Source: a virus. Taken from it: a stretch of 64,000 bases of DNA. Location: positions 186,001 through 250,000 of the IMG/VR virus record IMGVR_UViG_3300010938_000951; one strand, given 5' to 3'. The notes under the pieces were generated by a model that did not search any database, was not told the origin of the DNA, and worked only from the letters and a program-made list of their open reading frames with translations. Position numbers and translations under genes: made by a program. Position 1 is the first letter of the stretch. Each line of letters starts with the position of its first letter. Of this stretch, positions 33,905 to 42,019 are shown piece after piece.

Positions 33905-35104
33905 ATGTCAGATGATAAGAAAAAGAAAGCCGATAAGCTAACCGCATTTTTCCGAAGTTTCGCAGATGCAGACGCTCAGCTAGACGTTAGACTTGCCCAT
34001 GAAACCGTGGGAGAAAAGTTGCCAGTCATTTCGACGGGCTCATTAGCTCTTGATGATGCACTTTCATCCGGTGGATTGCCAAAAGGTAGATTAATTCAAT
34101 ATTATGGCGCTCCTGGTAGCGGTAAAACTTTGATGACCATGTTGGCAATCAAAGAAGCACAACTTCAAGATCCAACATCTCAACAAATGTTTATTGATGC
34201 TGAAGGTACTTTTGATGCCAAATGGGCAGAGACTTTAGGGTTAGATTCATCTAGAATTATTGTTGTTGACGGTGAAACGGCTGTTATTGGTCGTAACTGT
34301 TTTGAGATGATTCTTGGCGTTCCAAAAGAAGACAAAAAGACTCATGAGCTAGTCGGCAAATCGAAACAAGGCTTGCTCGATATGATTATGGCAGGAGAGT
34401 TTAATATCAATATGGTTGTATTAGACTCACTTGGTGCCATTATTCCACCAGGCGAAGATGTTTCGGTTGTTGGAAAGATGAATATGGCCTTATTGGCAAG
34501 GTTCTTAACTACTACTTTCCGTAAGCTTTCTCTTGATGCAAATAGAGCGCAAGTGCCATTTATTTTCATCAATCACAAGAAAGCTAATATGGATCCTTAT
34601 GGTGTGGACCATTCGTTCTCTGGCGGAAATACTTATGCTCACTTCTTGAGCGCTAACGTTTACTTTGAAGCGGTAGCACGTGCAGATGCACAAATCTTGG
34701 ATGAAAAAGAGCAAAAGGTCGGACATACGATGCGTGCAACCATTGAAAAATCGAAGTTTGGCCCTTACCCACGTAAGTGCGAATTCAAAGTTAACTTCGG
34801 AATCGGCGTTATAGATAAGCACGAAGAAATCGCACAATTAGCTGTTGATTACAATGTAATTGTAAAGACCTCTACTGTAACCCATGAATATGGCGATCAG
34901 AAATGGGTCGGATTCAACAAAGTGTGTGAAGCTATTAAAGACAATCCTGCATTAGCTGAGGAGTTGGTTGTTAAAATTGGCCAAGCTCGTGAAGCAAAGT
35001 GGGATGCAGCCCGCAAGGAACAAGAGGCAAAAAAAGCCAGTGTAACTGCCAGTGATGATGCTGGTCTTGAAGTAGAATCAAAAAAGAGTAAGAAAGGTAA
35101 GTAA
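33905..35104 (+). CDS. recA: RecA/UvsX-type recombinase
   Basis: The ATPase core contains Walker A GAPGSGKT, the MFIDAEGTFD strand, Walker B VVLDSLGAIIPP and the L2/strand segment FSGGNTYAHFLSANVYFEA. RecA-like FINHKKAN follows. The C-terminus is Lys-rich (KKSKKGK). 399 residues is close to UvsX (391) and above E. coli RecA (353). It catalyses strand exchange and recombination-dependent replication together with Mre11/Rad50, RuvC and the SSB. GAGGAGAAAA is a strong SD, and codons ending in C are more frequent than in most neighbours, suggesting high expression. Confidence 0.93.
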   Translation: MSDDKKKKADKLTAFFRSFADADAQLDVRLAHETVGEKLPVISTGSLALDDALSSGGLPKGRLIQYYGAPGSGKTLMTMLAIKEAQLQDPTSQQMFIDAEGTFDAKWAETLGLDSSRIIVVDGETAVIGRNCFEMILGVPKEDKKTHELVGKSKQGLLDMIMAGEFNINMVVLDSLGAIIPPGEDVSVVGKMNMALLARFLTTTFRKLSLDANRAQVPFIFINHKKANMDPYGVDHSFSGGNTYAHFLSANVYFEAVARADAQILDEKEQKVGHTMRATIEKSKFGPYPRKCEFKVNFGIGVIDKHEEIAQLAVDYNVIVKTSTVTHEYGDQKWVGFNKVCEAIKDNPALAEELVVKIGQAREAKWDAARKEQEAKKASVTASDDAGLEVESKKSKKGK

Positions 35105-35106
35105 TT

Positions 35107-35457
35107 ATGCCAATTGATTTGGGCCCTAATAGTCTTTTAGGTGCACAAGCACCTTCGCTCAAGAAACCTCCATTTCTAATTACATTAGAAGATGGTGTTT
35201 CAGGGAAGACTCGTAATTTTCAGAGATTTATTTCTTTGGATAAGCCTGAATCTGTAAACGGCTTTGTCCAAGTCAAAGGAATTTTCTGTGATAAAGACGA
35301 AGACGAAATAATCAAAAGCTTTGCGGACATCTTGACAAATACTTCTAAAGAATTAATTTTGGAGATGATGTTTCCGCTACACAGAATTCATAGCATTAGA
35401 AGTTTAGTATTTAATGCAGTGAAATCTGTAACAACCCCCAATAAAGAATCTAAGTAA
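35107..35457 (+). CDS. Hypothetical protein, 116 aa
   Basis: A compact beta/alpha pattern (PPFLITLEDGVSGKT, FVQVKGIFCDKDEDEI, LILEMMFPLHRIHSIRSLVF). Starts three bases after RecA, so likely co-expressed with it. The motif-free sequence resembles small phage DNA-binding proteins only in size and charge. Function unknown. Confidence 0.68.
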   Translation: MPIDLGPNSLLGAQAPSLKKPPFLITLEDGVSGKTRNFQRFISLDKPESVNGFVQVKGIFCDKDEDEIIKSFADILTNTSKELILEMMFPLHRIHSIRSLVFNAVKSVTTPNKESK

Positions 35458-35486
35458 GATATTATGGTTATGAAAGCGAGTAATAG

Positions 35487-35807
35487 ATGAAAAGGAATGT
35501 TCGTAAAGTTTATCTAGGTACTGTTTGGCCAGACCCAGCAGACATAGATGAGTTGGTCTTTACAAAGATCAATACGGTATTAAGTGGCCAATCTGGTAGC
35601 AACTGGACTGGAACAATGTCAAAACTGATGACTGCTATTAACAGAGTTTCTAGCAGGCGTCAGAGAGATCAATTGCCCGGTTCCCCTGGTGCTCTCAGAG
35701 TGGTAATCAATAGAATAGCCAATAGGCTACGTAACAGAGGTATTGGAGTAAGATTTGGCCGTACCACTGACCACGCCCGCACTCGTTACGTAAGATTTAC
35801 ACAATAA
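35487..35807 (+). CDS. Basic hypothetical protein, 106 aa
   Basis: Arg-rich (RVSSRRQRDQLPG, INRIANRLRNRGIGVRFGRTTDHARTRYVRF). A basic helix-rich protein between RecA and SSB genes suggests nucleic-acid binding. No motif was identified. A 29-base gap separates it from the upstream gene. Confidence 0.65.
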   Translation: MKRNVRKVYLGTVWPDPADIDELVFTKINTVLSGQSGSNWTGTMSKLMTAINRVSSRRQRDQLPGSPGALRVVINRIANRLRNRGIGVRFGRTTDHARTRYVRFTQ

Positions 35808-35892
35808 TGTGATAGAGCTACGATCGATTGTTTTGTTAAGTAGATAAACGTACTAGAAAAGTACAAAGAAGAAATAACATTTGGAGATCAAA

Positions 35893-36612
35893 ATGAGTAC
35901 ATTCGGTGAAGTATCTTGGAATGATGATGTGTTCCCAGGCGATAACAAGAAGCAAACAAACAGCAAAGACCTCTTTCTTCGTTTAGATGAGGGTCCGAAC
36001 GAAATCCGTATTCTGACCCAGCCACACCAGTACTTGGTACACAAGTACAAGAAAGAAGGTGACAACGGTTTCGGACAGAAAGTTCAGTGCTCCGCAATCC
36101 ACGGAAGCTGCCCTCTCTGTGCGGATGGCGATAAGGCCAAGCCACGTTGGTTGTTAGGTGTCATTAGTCGTAAGACTAACACCTACAAGATTTTGGATAT
36201 CTCTTTCGCTGTGTTTTCACAGATTAGAAAGTATAACAAGAATCCAAGATTTGGTGATCCAACCAAATATGACATCAACATTGAAGTTGATAAGAACGGT
36301 GGTGCCACTGGATATTACAGTGTTCAAGCCTTACCAAAGGAACCACTATCAGCCGCTGACCAAGTAATTAAGGACAGCATTGATTTTGATGACCTGAAGC
36401 GCAGAGTCACTCCTCCTACCCCTGAAAAAGTTCAGGCTAGATTGGACAAGATCAATGGTGTAACGACCAACGGTGCACCAGCTCCTTCCGCATCGGCCCC
36501 AGCCGCTGCTAAGAAAAGCACCAAGGCTGCCGCTCCAGCCGTCAGCATGACTGATGATGAGGAACTAGATAAGTCCTTTCCTAACTATGAAGGTGACGAA
36601 GCTCAGTCCTAA
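35893..36612 (+). CDS. gp32-like single-stranded DNA-binding protein
   Basis: A 239-residue protein. The OB-like core includes FLRLDEGPNEIRIL and a zinc site (CSAIHGSCPLC), as in T4 gp32. The C-terminus is Ala/Pro-rich and ends in an acidic tail (DDEELDKSFPNYEGDE) that in gp32 recruits replication partners. It coats template DNA and works with RecA and the polymerase. ATG 35893 follows GGAGATC. The 85-base leader has a short GTACT-agaa-AAGTAC stem; gp32 leaders carry autoregulatory structure, but this resemblance is untested. C-ending codons suggest high expression. Confidence 0.88.
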   Translation: MSTFGEVSWNDDVFPGDNKKQTNSKDLFLRLDEGPNEIRILTQPHQYLVHKYKKEGDNGFGQKVQCSAIHGSCPLCADGDKAKPRWLLGVISRKTNTYKILDISFAVFSQIRKYNKNPRFGDPTKYDINIEVDKNGGATGYYSVQALPKEPLSAADQVIKDSIDFDDLKRRVTPPTPEKVQARLDKINGVTTNGAPAPSASAPAAAKKSTKAAAPAVSMTDDEELDKSFPNYEGDEAQS

Positions 36613-36635
36613 ATCTATCACTCCCTAGATAGTCA

Positions 36636-36675
36636 AAAGGCCCATAACCTATTTGGTTATGGGCCTTTCTGTTTT
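36636..36675 (+). terminator. Intrinsic transcription terminator after the SSB gene
   Basis: A perfect 14-bp stem, AAAGGCCCATAACC with GGTTATGGGCCTTT, loop TATTT, followed by CTGTTTT. It ends the RecA-SSB unit 24 bases after the stop. This is the strongest terminator in the window. Confidence 0.9.
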
Positions 36676-36678
36676 ATT

Positions 36679-36690
36679 TGATATATTACC
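36679..36690 (+). promoter_or_regulatory. TGATATATTACC motif directly after a terminator
   Basis: Sits between the terminator and the RuvC-like ATG (36695). If it is a -10 element the transcript would be nearly leaderless. Its position after a terminator is the best contextual support for the motif as a promoter. Confidence 0.4.
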
Positions 36691-36694
36691 AGGT

Positions 36695-37267
36695 ATGGTT
36701 AAAACGGTCTTAGGATTCGACGCATCGAGTACGACTATTGGTTATTCTATATTAAGTTGGGACGAAACAACAAATAATATAGCCTTTGTCAAAGCCGGCT
36801 ACATTAAACCAAAGAAGACAGGATCTATTATTGAAAGAATAGTAGATACTAGAAATCAGGTTCAAAAAGTTATTGTTGATGCTAAACCTGATTATATTTC
36901 AATTGAAGAGATTATTCAATTTATGAAAGGCAAAAGCACAGCAAAAACTATTATTATGTTGACTACATTTAATAGGATGATTTGTTTAACGGCTTATGAT
37001 TATCTTGGTAAAGAACCTACTCTTTATAGTGTTATGACTATTCGTCATGGATTAAAGACCACCAAAGATTTACCAAAAAAAGAAGATATGCCGGCCCTTG
37101 TCGCCCAACATTTAGGAATTACGTTTCCCTACGAGTATAATAAGAAGGGCGGCATTAAAATCGAAAGCTATGACAAAGCTGACGGTGTTGCAGTGGCCCT
37201 TTATCACGCATTGGCCTTATCGGGCAAGGTGAAATCTAAAGGAAAGTCTAAAGGCAAGAAGAAATGA
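36695..37267 (+). CDS. RuvC-like Holliday junction resolvase
   Basis: A 190-residue protein of the RNase H fold. Catalytic acidic residues appear in LGFDASSTTIGYS (Asp), YISIEEII (Glu) and YDKADGVAVAL (Asp), in RuvC order. A Lys-rich tail (KSKGKSKGKKK) follows. It would resolve branched DNA before packaging, which T4 does with endonuclease VII. The frame is open from 36653, but that would begin inside the terminator, so ATG 36695 is used. It overlaps the DnaJ gene by four bases. Confidence 0.85.
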   Translation: MVKTVLGFDASSTTIGYSILSWDETTNNIAFVKAGYIKPKKTGSIIERIVDTRNQVQKVIVDAKPDYISIEEIIQFMKGKSTAKTIIMLTTFNRMICLTAYDYLGKEPTLYSVMTIRHGLKTTKDLPKKEDMPALVAQHLGITFPYEYNKKGGIKIESYDKADGVAVALYHALALSGKVKSKGKSKGKKK

Positions 37268-38193
37268 ATTTAAAGGAAGCCTACGCAATTTTAGAATTGT
37301 CTCCCGGTGCCACGCCAGAGGAAGTCAAGAAGAAGTACCGAGAACTTACTAAAAAATATCACCCTGACATAAATAAAGAGCCGGGAGCAGAAGAGAAGTT
37401 CAAGAAAATTAATGAAGCTCATGAAGTTGTCAAGACTGGTAAAAGTACTGATTTACAGGATCGTATGCCAAGACAGGGAGGGTTTCATCGTCAACAGCAA
37501 TTCATTCAATTAGAAAATGTTGAAATGTTTACAACTATTTCTTTCAAGGAATCTGTTTTAGGTTGTAAGAAAGAGATTAAATATGATCGTCAAACCAAAT
37601 GCCAAAATTGTAATGGTCAAGGTGAAATAAGACTCCATAATGGCTGCAAAAAATGTGGTGGGCGAGGGCAGATTACTACTCGGCAAGGAAATATGATAGT
37701 TATGACCACTTGTGATGAGTGTTATGGTCGTTCTAATGTATCAACCTGTGATGTATGTAGTGGTAATGGTACCGTCCAGGCGCACGCATCTGTGCACGTG
37801 TCTATACCTGCGGGTATTGTAAATGGCAATACATTGCGATTGCAGGGTATGGGAAATTTTGCCGGCTCTTTTATGGGTCTAGCTGATCAATATACAGATG
37901 CATTTTTGCATGTAGCAGTTACTCCAGAGCCTGGATTATCTTTAGATGGGCAAAATGTAATAAGTACGCTTACTATTTCGTTATTAGATGCATTGCGTGG
38001 CTGTAAACGTATGGTGAAAACCATTCATGGTGAAAAAGAAATTCAAATTAAACCGCAATCCAGAAATCATGATGAGGTAATTATTCCTCATCATGGGGTA
38101 AATAATATGGGTAATCAAAAGGTTATTTTGGATGTAGAATACCCTAAGAATACTGATAAATTGATTAGTGTTCTATTAGATGAGGTAGTATAA
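37264..38193 (+). CDS. dnaJ: DnaJ-type Hsp40 co-chaperone
   Basis: A 309-residue type-A J protein. The J domain (1-60) has His33-Pro34-Asp35 in KYHPDIN. The zinc domain has four Cys repeats, CQNCNGQG, CKKCGGRG, CDECYGRS and CDVCSGNG. The C-terminal beta domains follow (VSIPAGIVNGNTLRLQGMG). The usual Gly/Phe stretch is short. It stimulates host DnaK, as J proteins aid phage replication (lambda P removal) and folding. No phage DnaK is present. It overlaps the next gene by one base. Confidence 0.93.
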   Translation: MNLKEAYAILELSPGATPEEVKKKYRELTKKYHPDINKEPGAEEKFKKINEAHEVVKTGKSTDLQDRMPRQGGFHRQQQFIQLENVEMFTTISFKESVLGCKKEIKYDRQTKCQNCNGQGEIRLHNGCKKCGGRGQITTRQGNMIVMTTCDECYGRSNVSTCDVCSGNGTVQAHASVHVSIPAGIVNGNTLRLQGMGNFAGSFMGLADQYTDAFLHVAVTPEPGLSLDGQNVISTLTISLLDALRGCKRMVKTIHGEKEIQIKPQSRNHDEVIIPHHGVNNMGNQKVILDVEYPKNTDKLISVLLDEVV

Positions 38194-38555
38194 TGCCACT
38201 TGCATTACATTGTACGAATACGCACATAGATAAATTTGGAAAAAAGAAAACTTGCGGTCAAGTTGAGCCATATATGGATCCAAAGACTGAACAGGTATTT
38301 TGTCCGTTATGCGATAATGAAATGCCGAATGTGACGCATTTTACAAAAGTTACCTTAAAAAATCTTAAACAATTTCGTACTAAACCACAAATTCCATTTG
38401 GCGTTAAGTGCCAAAATTGCGGGAAAGAAGCACAACCACAAATTGTAGGCGACGATATAGTGTGTCCTGGGTGTGCAAAACCTCATTCTCATTTAAGCGA
38501 GCCTTTCAAGCTTATGTTGAAAGATAAGCTACGAACCGTAAATAAAGACGTATAA
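38193..38555 (+). CDS. Double zinc-ribbon protein, 120 aa
   Basis: Two zinc modules are visible: a Cys near residue 7 with C21 and CPLC, and CQNC with CPGC. It lies between DnaJ and the primase catalytic gene, sharing TAATG-type overlaps with both. Because the adjacent TOPRIM primase lacks its zinc domain, this protein could be a partner, though it is not the CHC2 type. Function unknown. Confidence 0.72.
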   Translation: MPLALHCTNTHIDKFGKKKTCGQVEPYMDPKTEQVFCPLCDNEMPNVTHFTKVTLKNLKQFRTKPQIPFGVKCQNCGKEAQPQIVGDDIVCPGCAKPHSHLSEPFKLMLKDKLRTVNKDV

Positions 38556-39319
38556 TGCTGGAAAAGATAGTTGAATCTTGCCGATTTTTGCTAAATAGCT
38601 ATCCGGACGCGCGGCCTAGCAAGTCCTATCTTGATTCGCGCCTTAGTGATAAAAGCCAAGAGCTTTTTCAGTTTGGCTATTTTCCTGGCGTACAAAATAT
38701 GTCGGTGTTAACAGATTTAGTAGGTGAAGAGGCCCTTGCCAAAGAAAAGCTTCTATTTTCTAAGGAAATAGAAGATTCGTTATTTCCACGTAAAGTGCAG
38801 TATTGTTATTTTGAGGATTATCCCTTGGTAATGCCTTTTAAAGATCCTTATGGTAAGGTTGTTGGCCTAGTAGGTAGGACACTTTTGCCCGATAAGGAAC
38901 AAAAGGAAAAGGGAATTTCTAAATACAAAAATACTAAATTTGAAAAGGGTAATTTTCTTTTTGGTCTTTATGAAAACAAACAGTCTATTTTAGACCGGGG
39001 ATTTGTTTATATTGTAGAGGGTCAAATAGATGTAATTAAGGCTTCAGAAGTAGGATTAAGAAATATTGTAGCTTTAGGAAATTCTAATATGACTTCCTAT
39101 CAATTTTCAGTCATTAGCAGATACTCTAATAACATATTTTTGCTATTAGATAATGACGAAGCGGGTCAAAAAGGGAGGAAACGGATCGTTAATAAGTTTG
39201 GGCAATTTGCCAATATTCGTAATTTTTACTTACCTGACGACTACAAAGATATAGATGAATACATCACTAAACGAGGAATTAGTGATCAGGGAGAGCTATC
39301 TTTTGGTGTCAAAGATTGA
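38555..39319 (+). CDS. DnaG-type primase catalytic (TOPRIM) domain, split primase C-terminal part
   Basis: A 254-residue protein. It has the DnaG RNA-polymerase N-lobe region (SYLDSRLSDKSQELFQFGYFPG; VMPFKDPYGKVVGLVGRTLL) and the TOPRIM signature (VYIVEGQIDVIKA; LLLDNDEAGQKG). Metal ligands EG and DND are intact. The zinc-binding domain is absent and the helicase-binding domain is missing. The CHC2 domain is a separate gene at 16602. This is a two-gene primase separated by about 21 kb, which is unusual. The gene overlaps its upstream neighbour by one base. Confidence 0.88.
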   Translation: MLEKIVESCRFLLNSYPDARPSKSYLDSRLSDKSQELFQFGYFPGVQNMSVLTDLVGEEALAKEKLLFSKEIEDSLFPRKVQYCYFEDYPLVMPFKDPYGKVVGLVGRTLLPDKEQKEKGISKYKNTKFEKGNFLFGLYENKQSILDRGFVYIVEGQIDVIKASEVGLRNIVALGNSNMTSYQFSVISRYSNNIFLLLDNDEAGQKGRKRIVNKFGQFANIRNFYLPDDYKDIDEYITKRGISDQGELSFGVKD

Positions 39320-39350
39320 AATTTCTTAGAAATTTTCATCTTTCCTCTAT

Positions 39351-39360
39351 TGATATATTG
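39351..39360 (+). promoter_or_regulatory. TGATATATTG motif, candidate promoter element
   Basis: Lies in the 74-base gap upstream of the sigma region-4 gene, 34 bases before its ATG. An imperfect GAAATTTC/GAAATTTTC stem lies just upstream. Confidence 0.35.
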
Positions 39361-39393
39361 TGATTGTATCTTTTCTTTATCTAGGGGTCAAAG

Positions 39394-39834
39394 ATGGAAC
39401 GTAGAAAAAATCGCAGTGACAAATACCAGTGGGTTTTGCTTGAAACAGTTTGTTCAAATGATATGATGGAGGCGTTTTGCAATGAGGATAGTATCTCAGC
39501 AAGACTTAATCCGTTTGAATACAATGAGGACTTAATTGAATTAGAAGAGCAGCTCAAAAAAGAGTTTTGGAGGGTGGTTGATACTTTATTGACTCCAAGA
39601 CAAAGAGAAGTAATTAGACTTTATGCTGATGGCTATACCCAGATGGAGATAGCTAAAATGCTGAATGTAAATCAAAGCAGCATTACAAAAAGCCTTAACG
39701 GAAACGTAGATTATAAGAATGGAAAGAAAATCTATGGCGGGGCTAGAAAGAAAATCCGTAAGATAATTGAAAATGATGAGAAAATCAAGGATATTCTCAG
39801 CAAAATGGCAGAGTGTCGTGATGAAAAGTGGTAA
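39394..39834 (+). CDS. Sigma-70 region-4-like DNA-binding protein
   Basis: Residues about 66-107 (LTPRQREVIRLYADGYTQMEIAKMLNVNQSSITKSL) match the sigma-70 region 4 helix-turn-helix. A basic tail follows (KNGKKIYGGARKKIRKI). No region 2 (-10 recognition/core binding) is present, so it is not a full sigma factor. T4 uses the small sigma gp55 and co-activators with partial resemblance; this may be a late-gene sigma-like factor or a promoter activator (inference). It stands at the border between the replication and head modules, an apt place for a late switch. Confidence 0.75.
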   Translation: MERRKNRSDKYQWVLLETVCSNDMMEAFCNEDSISARLNPFEYNEDLIELEEQLKKEFWRVVDTLLTPRQREVIRLYADGYTQMEIAKMLNVNQSSITKSLNGNVDYKNGKKIYGGARKKIRKIIENDEKIKDILSKMAECRDEKW

Positions 39835-39937
39835 TATTCTGAAATCTACGTAGTAGGTATATTGCCAATAAAGTACAGAATTAGTATCAATATTACTCTA
39901 TTTAAGATAGGGTACGTTCTGTTCAACGGGAGACATA

Positions 39938-40402
39938 ATGCCAAAATTTAATATAGATTACTCAGGTTTGGCCAATCAGATTACAAAGAGGGCTTATCGT
40001 CTTTCTGATGTAAAAGATCAGTTAGAAACTGTGGCTTTTGATGTGGTTAGATTTAAGGATGGCGACAAGGGTGCTGAACTTTGGCAAGTTCAAAGCGCAG
40101 ATGATGGAGATTACATCGTTGCCTTATATGATGAAGAAGAGGTTGAAAAAACTGCTTCTGCTAATCCTTGGGGCGTTTACGTTTCTAAGAATGGACATGA
40201 TTTACAAGTTTCTTACAAGGGAGATCCTCTTGTAAGATTTGCTGCTTCCAAGCTTGGAATTCCAAGTTCAGAGCTACATAAGGCTGAACAGTACCTACCA
40301 GAAAAGCTTGCCACAAATAAGAAGCTCGTCAAAGCACTTTTGAGTGAGCTAAGTGAAACAGCTAGACTAGAGGTATCCAAGAGATACCCGGAACTGGTAT
40401 AA
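39938..40402 (+). CDS. Hypothetical protein, 154 aa
   Basis: A mixed alpha/beta protein (AELWQVQSADDGDYIVALYDEEEVEK) ending in a helical part. The GGGAGACATA SD is good. It stands at the start of the head module after a 104-base gap; no motif is seen. The ending ETARLEVSKRYPELV looks like an amphipathic helix. Function unknown. Confidence 0.68.
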   Translation: MPKFNIDYSGLANQITKRAYRLSDVKDQLETVAFDVVRFKDGDKGAELWQVQSADDGDYIVALYDEEEVEKTASANPWGVYVSKNGHDLQVSYKGDPLVRFAASKLGIPSSELHKAEQYLPEKLATNKKLVKALLSELSETARLEVSKRYPELV

Positions 40403-40417
40403 TAGAATAGGTGTTCA

Positions 40418-42016
40418 ATGAGCCTTGATAAAATACATCAACTAGTAGGTACCTTAGCTAAAGCAGTAGATGACAATCAGAAGATTGCCACTCCAATTTT
40501 AGCTGCCAAATTAGCAAGATATGTTGAAGCCTATCCTCAAGATAAAACCATCGGCGCAATGTCTCGTGTTATCGACAAGATGGCTAGCAACAATACAAAC
40601 TTTATTCGTAAAGCAGAACTAAAGTCCCTTTACGCAAAACTGTATCAGCATGGCACAAAATTTGCTGAGTTATTTACAGATGAGCTAGGCGAAACAGCCG
40701 AGCCAGAAATTACTACTTATCAACGTGATGAGGCTGTCAAAGCTGTTGATTACCGTGCAGGCGATCAGGTTTTGGCTAATGCATTGGAAAGCGTATTTGA
40801 TAAACATGCTCCGCTTAAGATGTATTCACAGCCGGTAGCTGAAAAAGCTATGAGATCCGTAGGTACTACCTTGGACGCTTGGAACTTGAAACCATCTCAT
40901 TTAACTGTTAGTGATGGTAATGACAAATTTATTGTTATTAAAGCTGATTATGAAACTCCAAAAGGAGTTACATCTTTCTACGTCCCAGTAGAAGTAAATA
41001 AAAATGATGTGGTTGAACCTCAGGTTTTTATGGGCAATACTGGTCCAGAAGATTTGAATCATACAACTATTAAGGCTTATCTAAGACAACAAGCAGGCAC
41101 CAAAACTAAGATTGGAGCTACTGATATTCTAACTGCATTGACACATGCAACTAGCAGTAAGCGTGAAATTTCTGCGGCTGAATTAGCTGTTACCAGAATG
41201 AATGCAGAGCGTGCTGGTCAATCAGAATTTTTCCAAGGACAAGTTGTTGGGTTGAAAGTAGAAGCCGCTCCAAAGAGCGATGTTTCTCTTCCTAAGTCTG
41301 ATGAATTTGTGTCTTTTGAAGATAAGTTTACTACTCCACAAGGGCTTGCTTCTTGGAGATTTGGTGCTGAAAAAGTAGGTACTGCTAAGGCGCATATCTC
41401 TCGTGAACTACAATCCATGGGATTTGCAAATCACCAAGTAGTTATCACTGGCAATGATGAAAATACCATTTTCTGTGGCGTTTCTCTAGATACTGGTAAA
41501 GTTGCTTTTACTGTTCCAGTAAAAGTTGCTAATAACAAGCTACAAAAACCAACTATTATGTTATGTAATGGTTCTATTGCTACATTTGATAGAAAAGGTA
41601 TTAATAGCTTAGTTTCTGAAAATAAAACAGATGTTAAAGTTGCTGCTGTAGCTTCTAATATGGCATCTCTCAAGCCAAGCGAAGTTGTTAATAATTTACG
41701 TCAGGCTTTGGCAGAAGAAAATTATGCAAAGGCAGAAGATGCTCTCAATGTATTAGCTAATGCTGGTGATGAGAAGGCATATGCACTTGCGTTCCAGTTA
41801 TATATGACAGGGTTAGCTGGTGTCAAAACTGCTGAAACTAAGTGCTCTAAGATGATTAAGAGCGCTAATAGTGAATATCCGATCTGTTCGCATACGGGGC
41901 TACCTGTCAACAAGGTATACCAAGATAAGAATGGATATTGTCGCCCATTATATCGTAAAGGTATGGACGAGACTTACGAGGGAGCTTCCTTTATTAACGC
42001 CAAGATTTTCGGGTGA
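40418..42016 (+). CDS. Large hypothetical head-module protein with duplicated domain, 532 aa
   Basis: Two regions are similar: about 156-225 (HLTVSDGNDKFIVIKADYE; TSFYVPVEV) and about 340-412 (QVVITGNDENTIFCGVSLDTG; VAFTVPVKV). They likely arose by internal duplication of a beta-rich domain. Helical segments surround them. A late CxxxH-like region (YPICSHTG, YCRPLYRKG) may bind zinc. The size and location suggest a structural protein. Four bases separate it from the next gene. Confidence 0.72.
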   Translation: MSLDKIHQLVGTLAKAVDDNQKIATPILAAKLARYVEAYPQDKTIGAMSRVIDKMASNNTNFIRKAELKSLYAKLYQHGTKFAELFTDELGETAEPEITTYQRDEAVKAVDYRAGDQVLANALESVFDKHAPLKMYSQPVAEKAMRSVGTTLDAWNLKPSHLTVSDGNDKFIVIKADYETPKGVTSFYVPVEVNKNDVVEPQVFMGNTGPEDLNHTTIKAYLRQQAGTKTKIGATDILTALTHATSSKREISAAELAVTRMNAERAGQSEFFQGQVVGLKVEAAPKSDVSLPKSDEFVSFEDKFTTPQGLASWRFGAEKVGTAKAHISRELQSMGFANHQVVITGNDENTIFCGVSLDTGKVAFTVPVKVANNKLQKPTIMLCNGSIATFDRKGINSLVSENKTDVKVAAVASNMASLKPSEVVNNLRQALAEENYAKAEDALNVLANAGDEKAYALAFQLYMTGLAGVKTAETKCSKMIKSANSEYPICSHTGLPVNKVYQDKNGYCRPLYRKGMDETYEGASFINAKIFG

Positions 42017-42019
42017 CCC

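Noticed and set aside
36653-36694. Upstream extension of the RuvC-like frame
   Set aside because: It would begin inside the terminator hairpin of the SSB gene; the protein's conserved start is at 36695.
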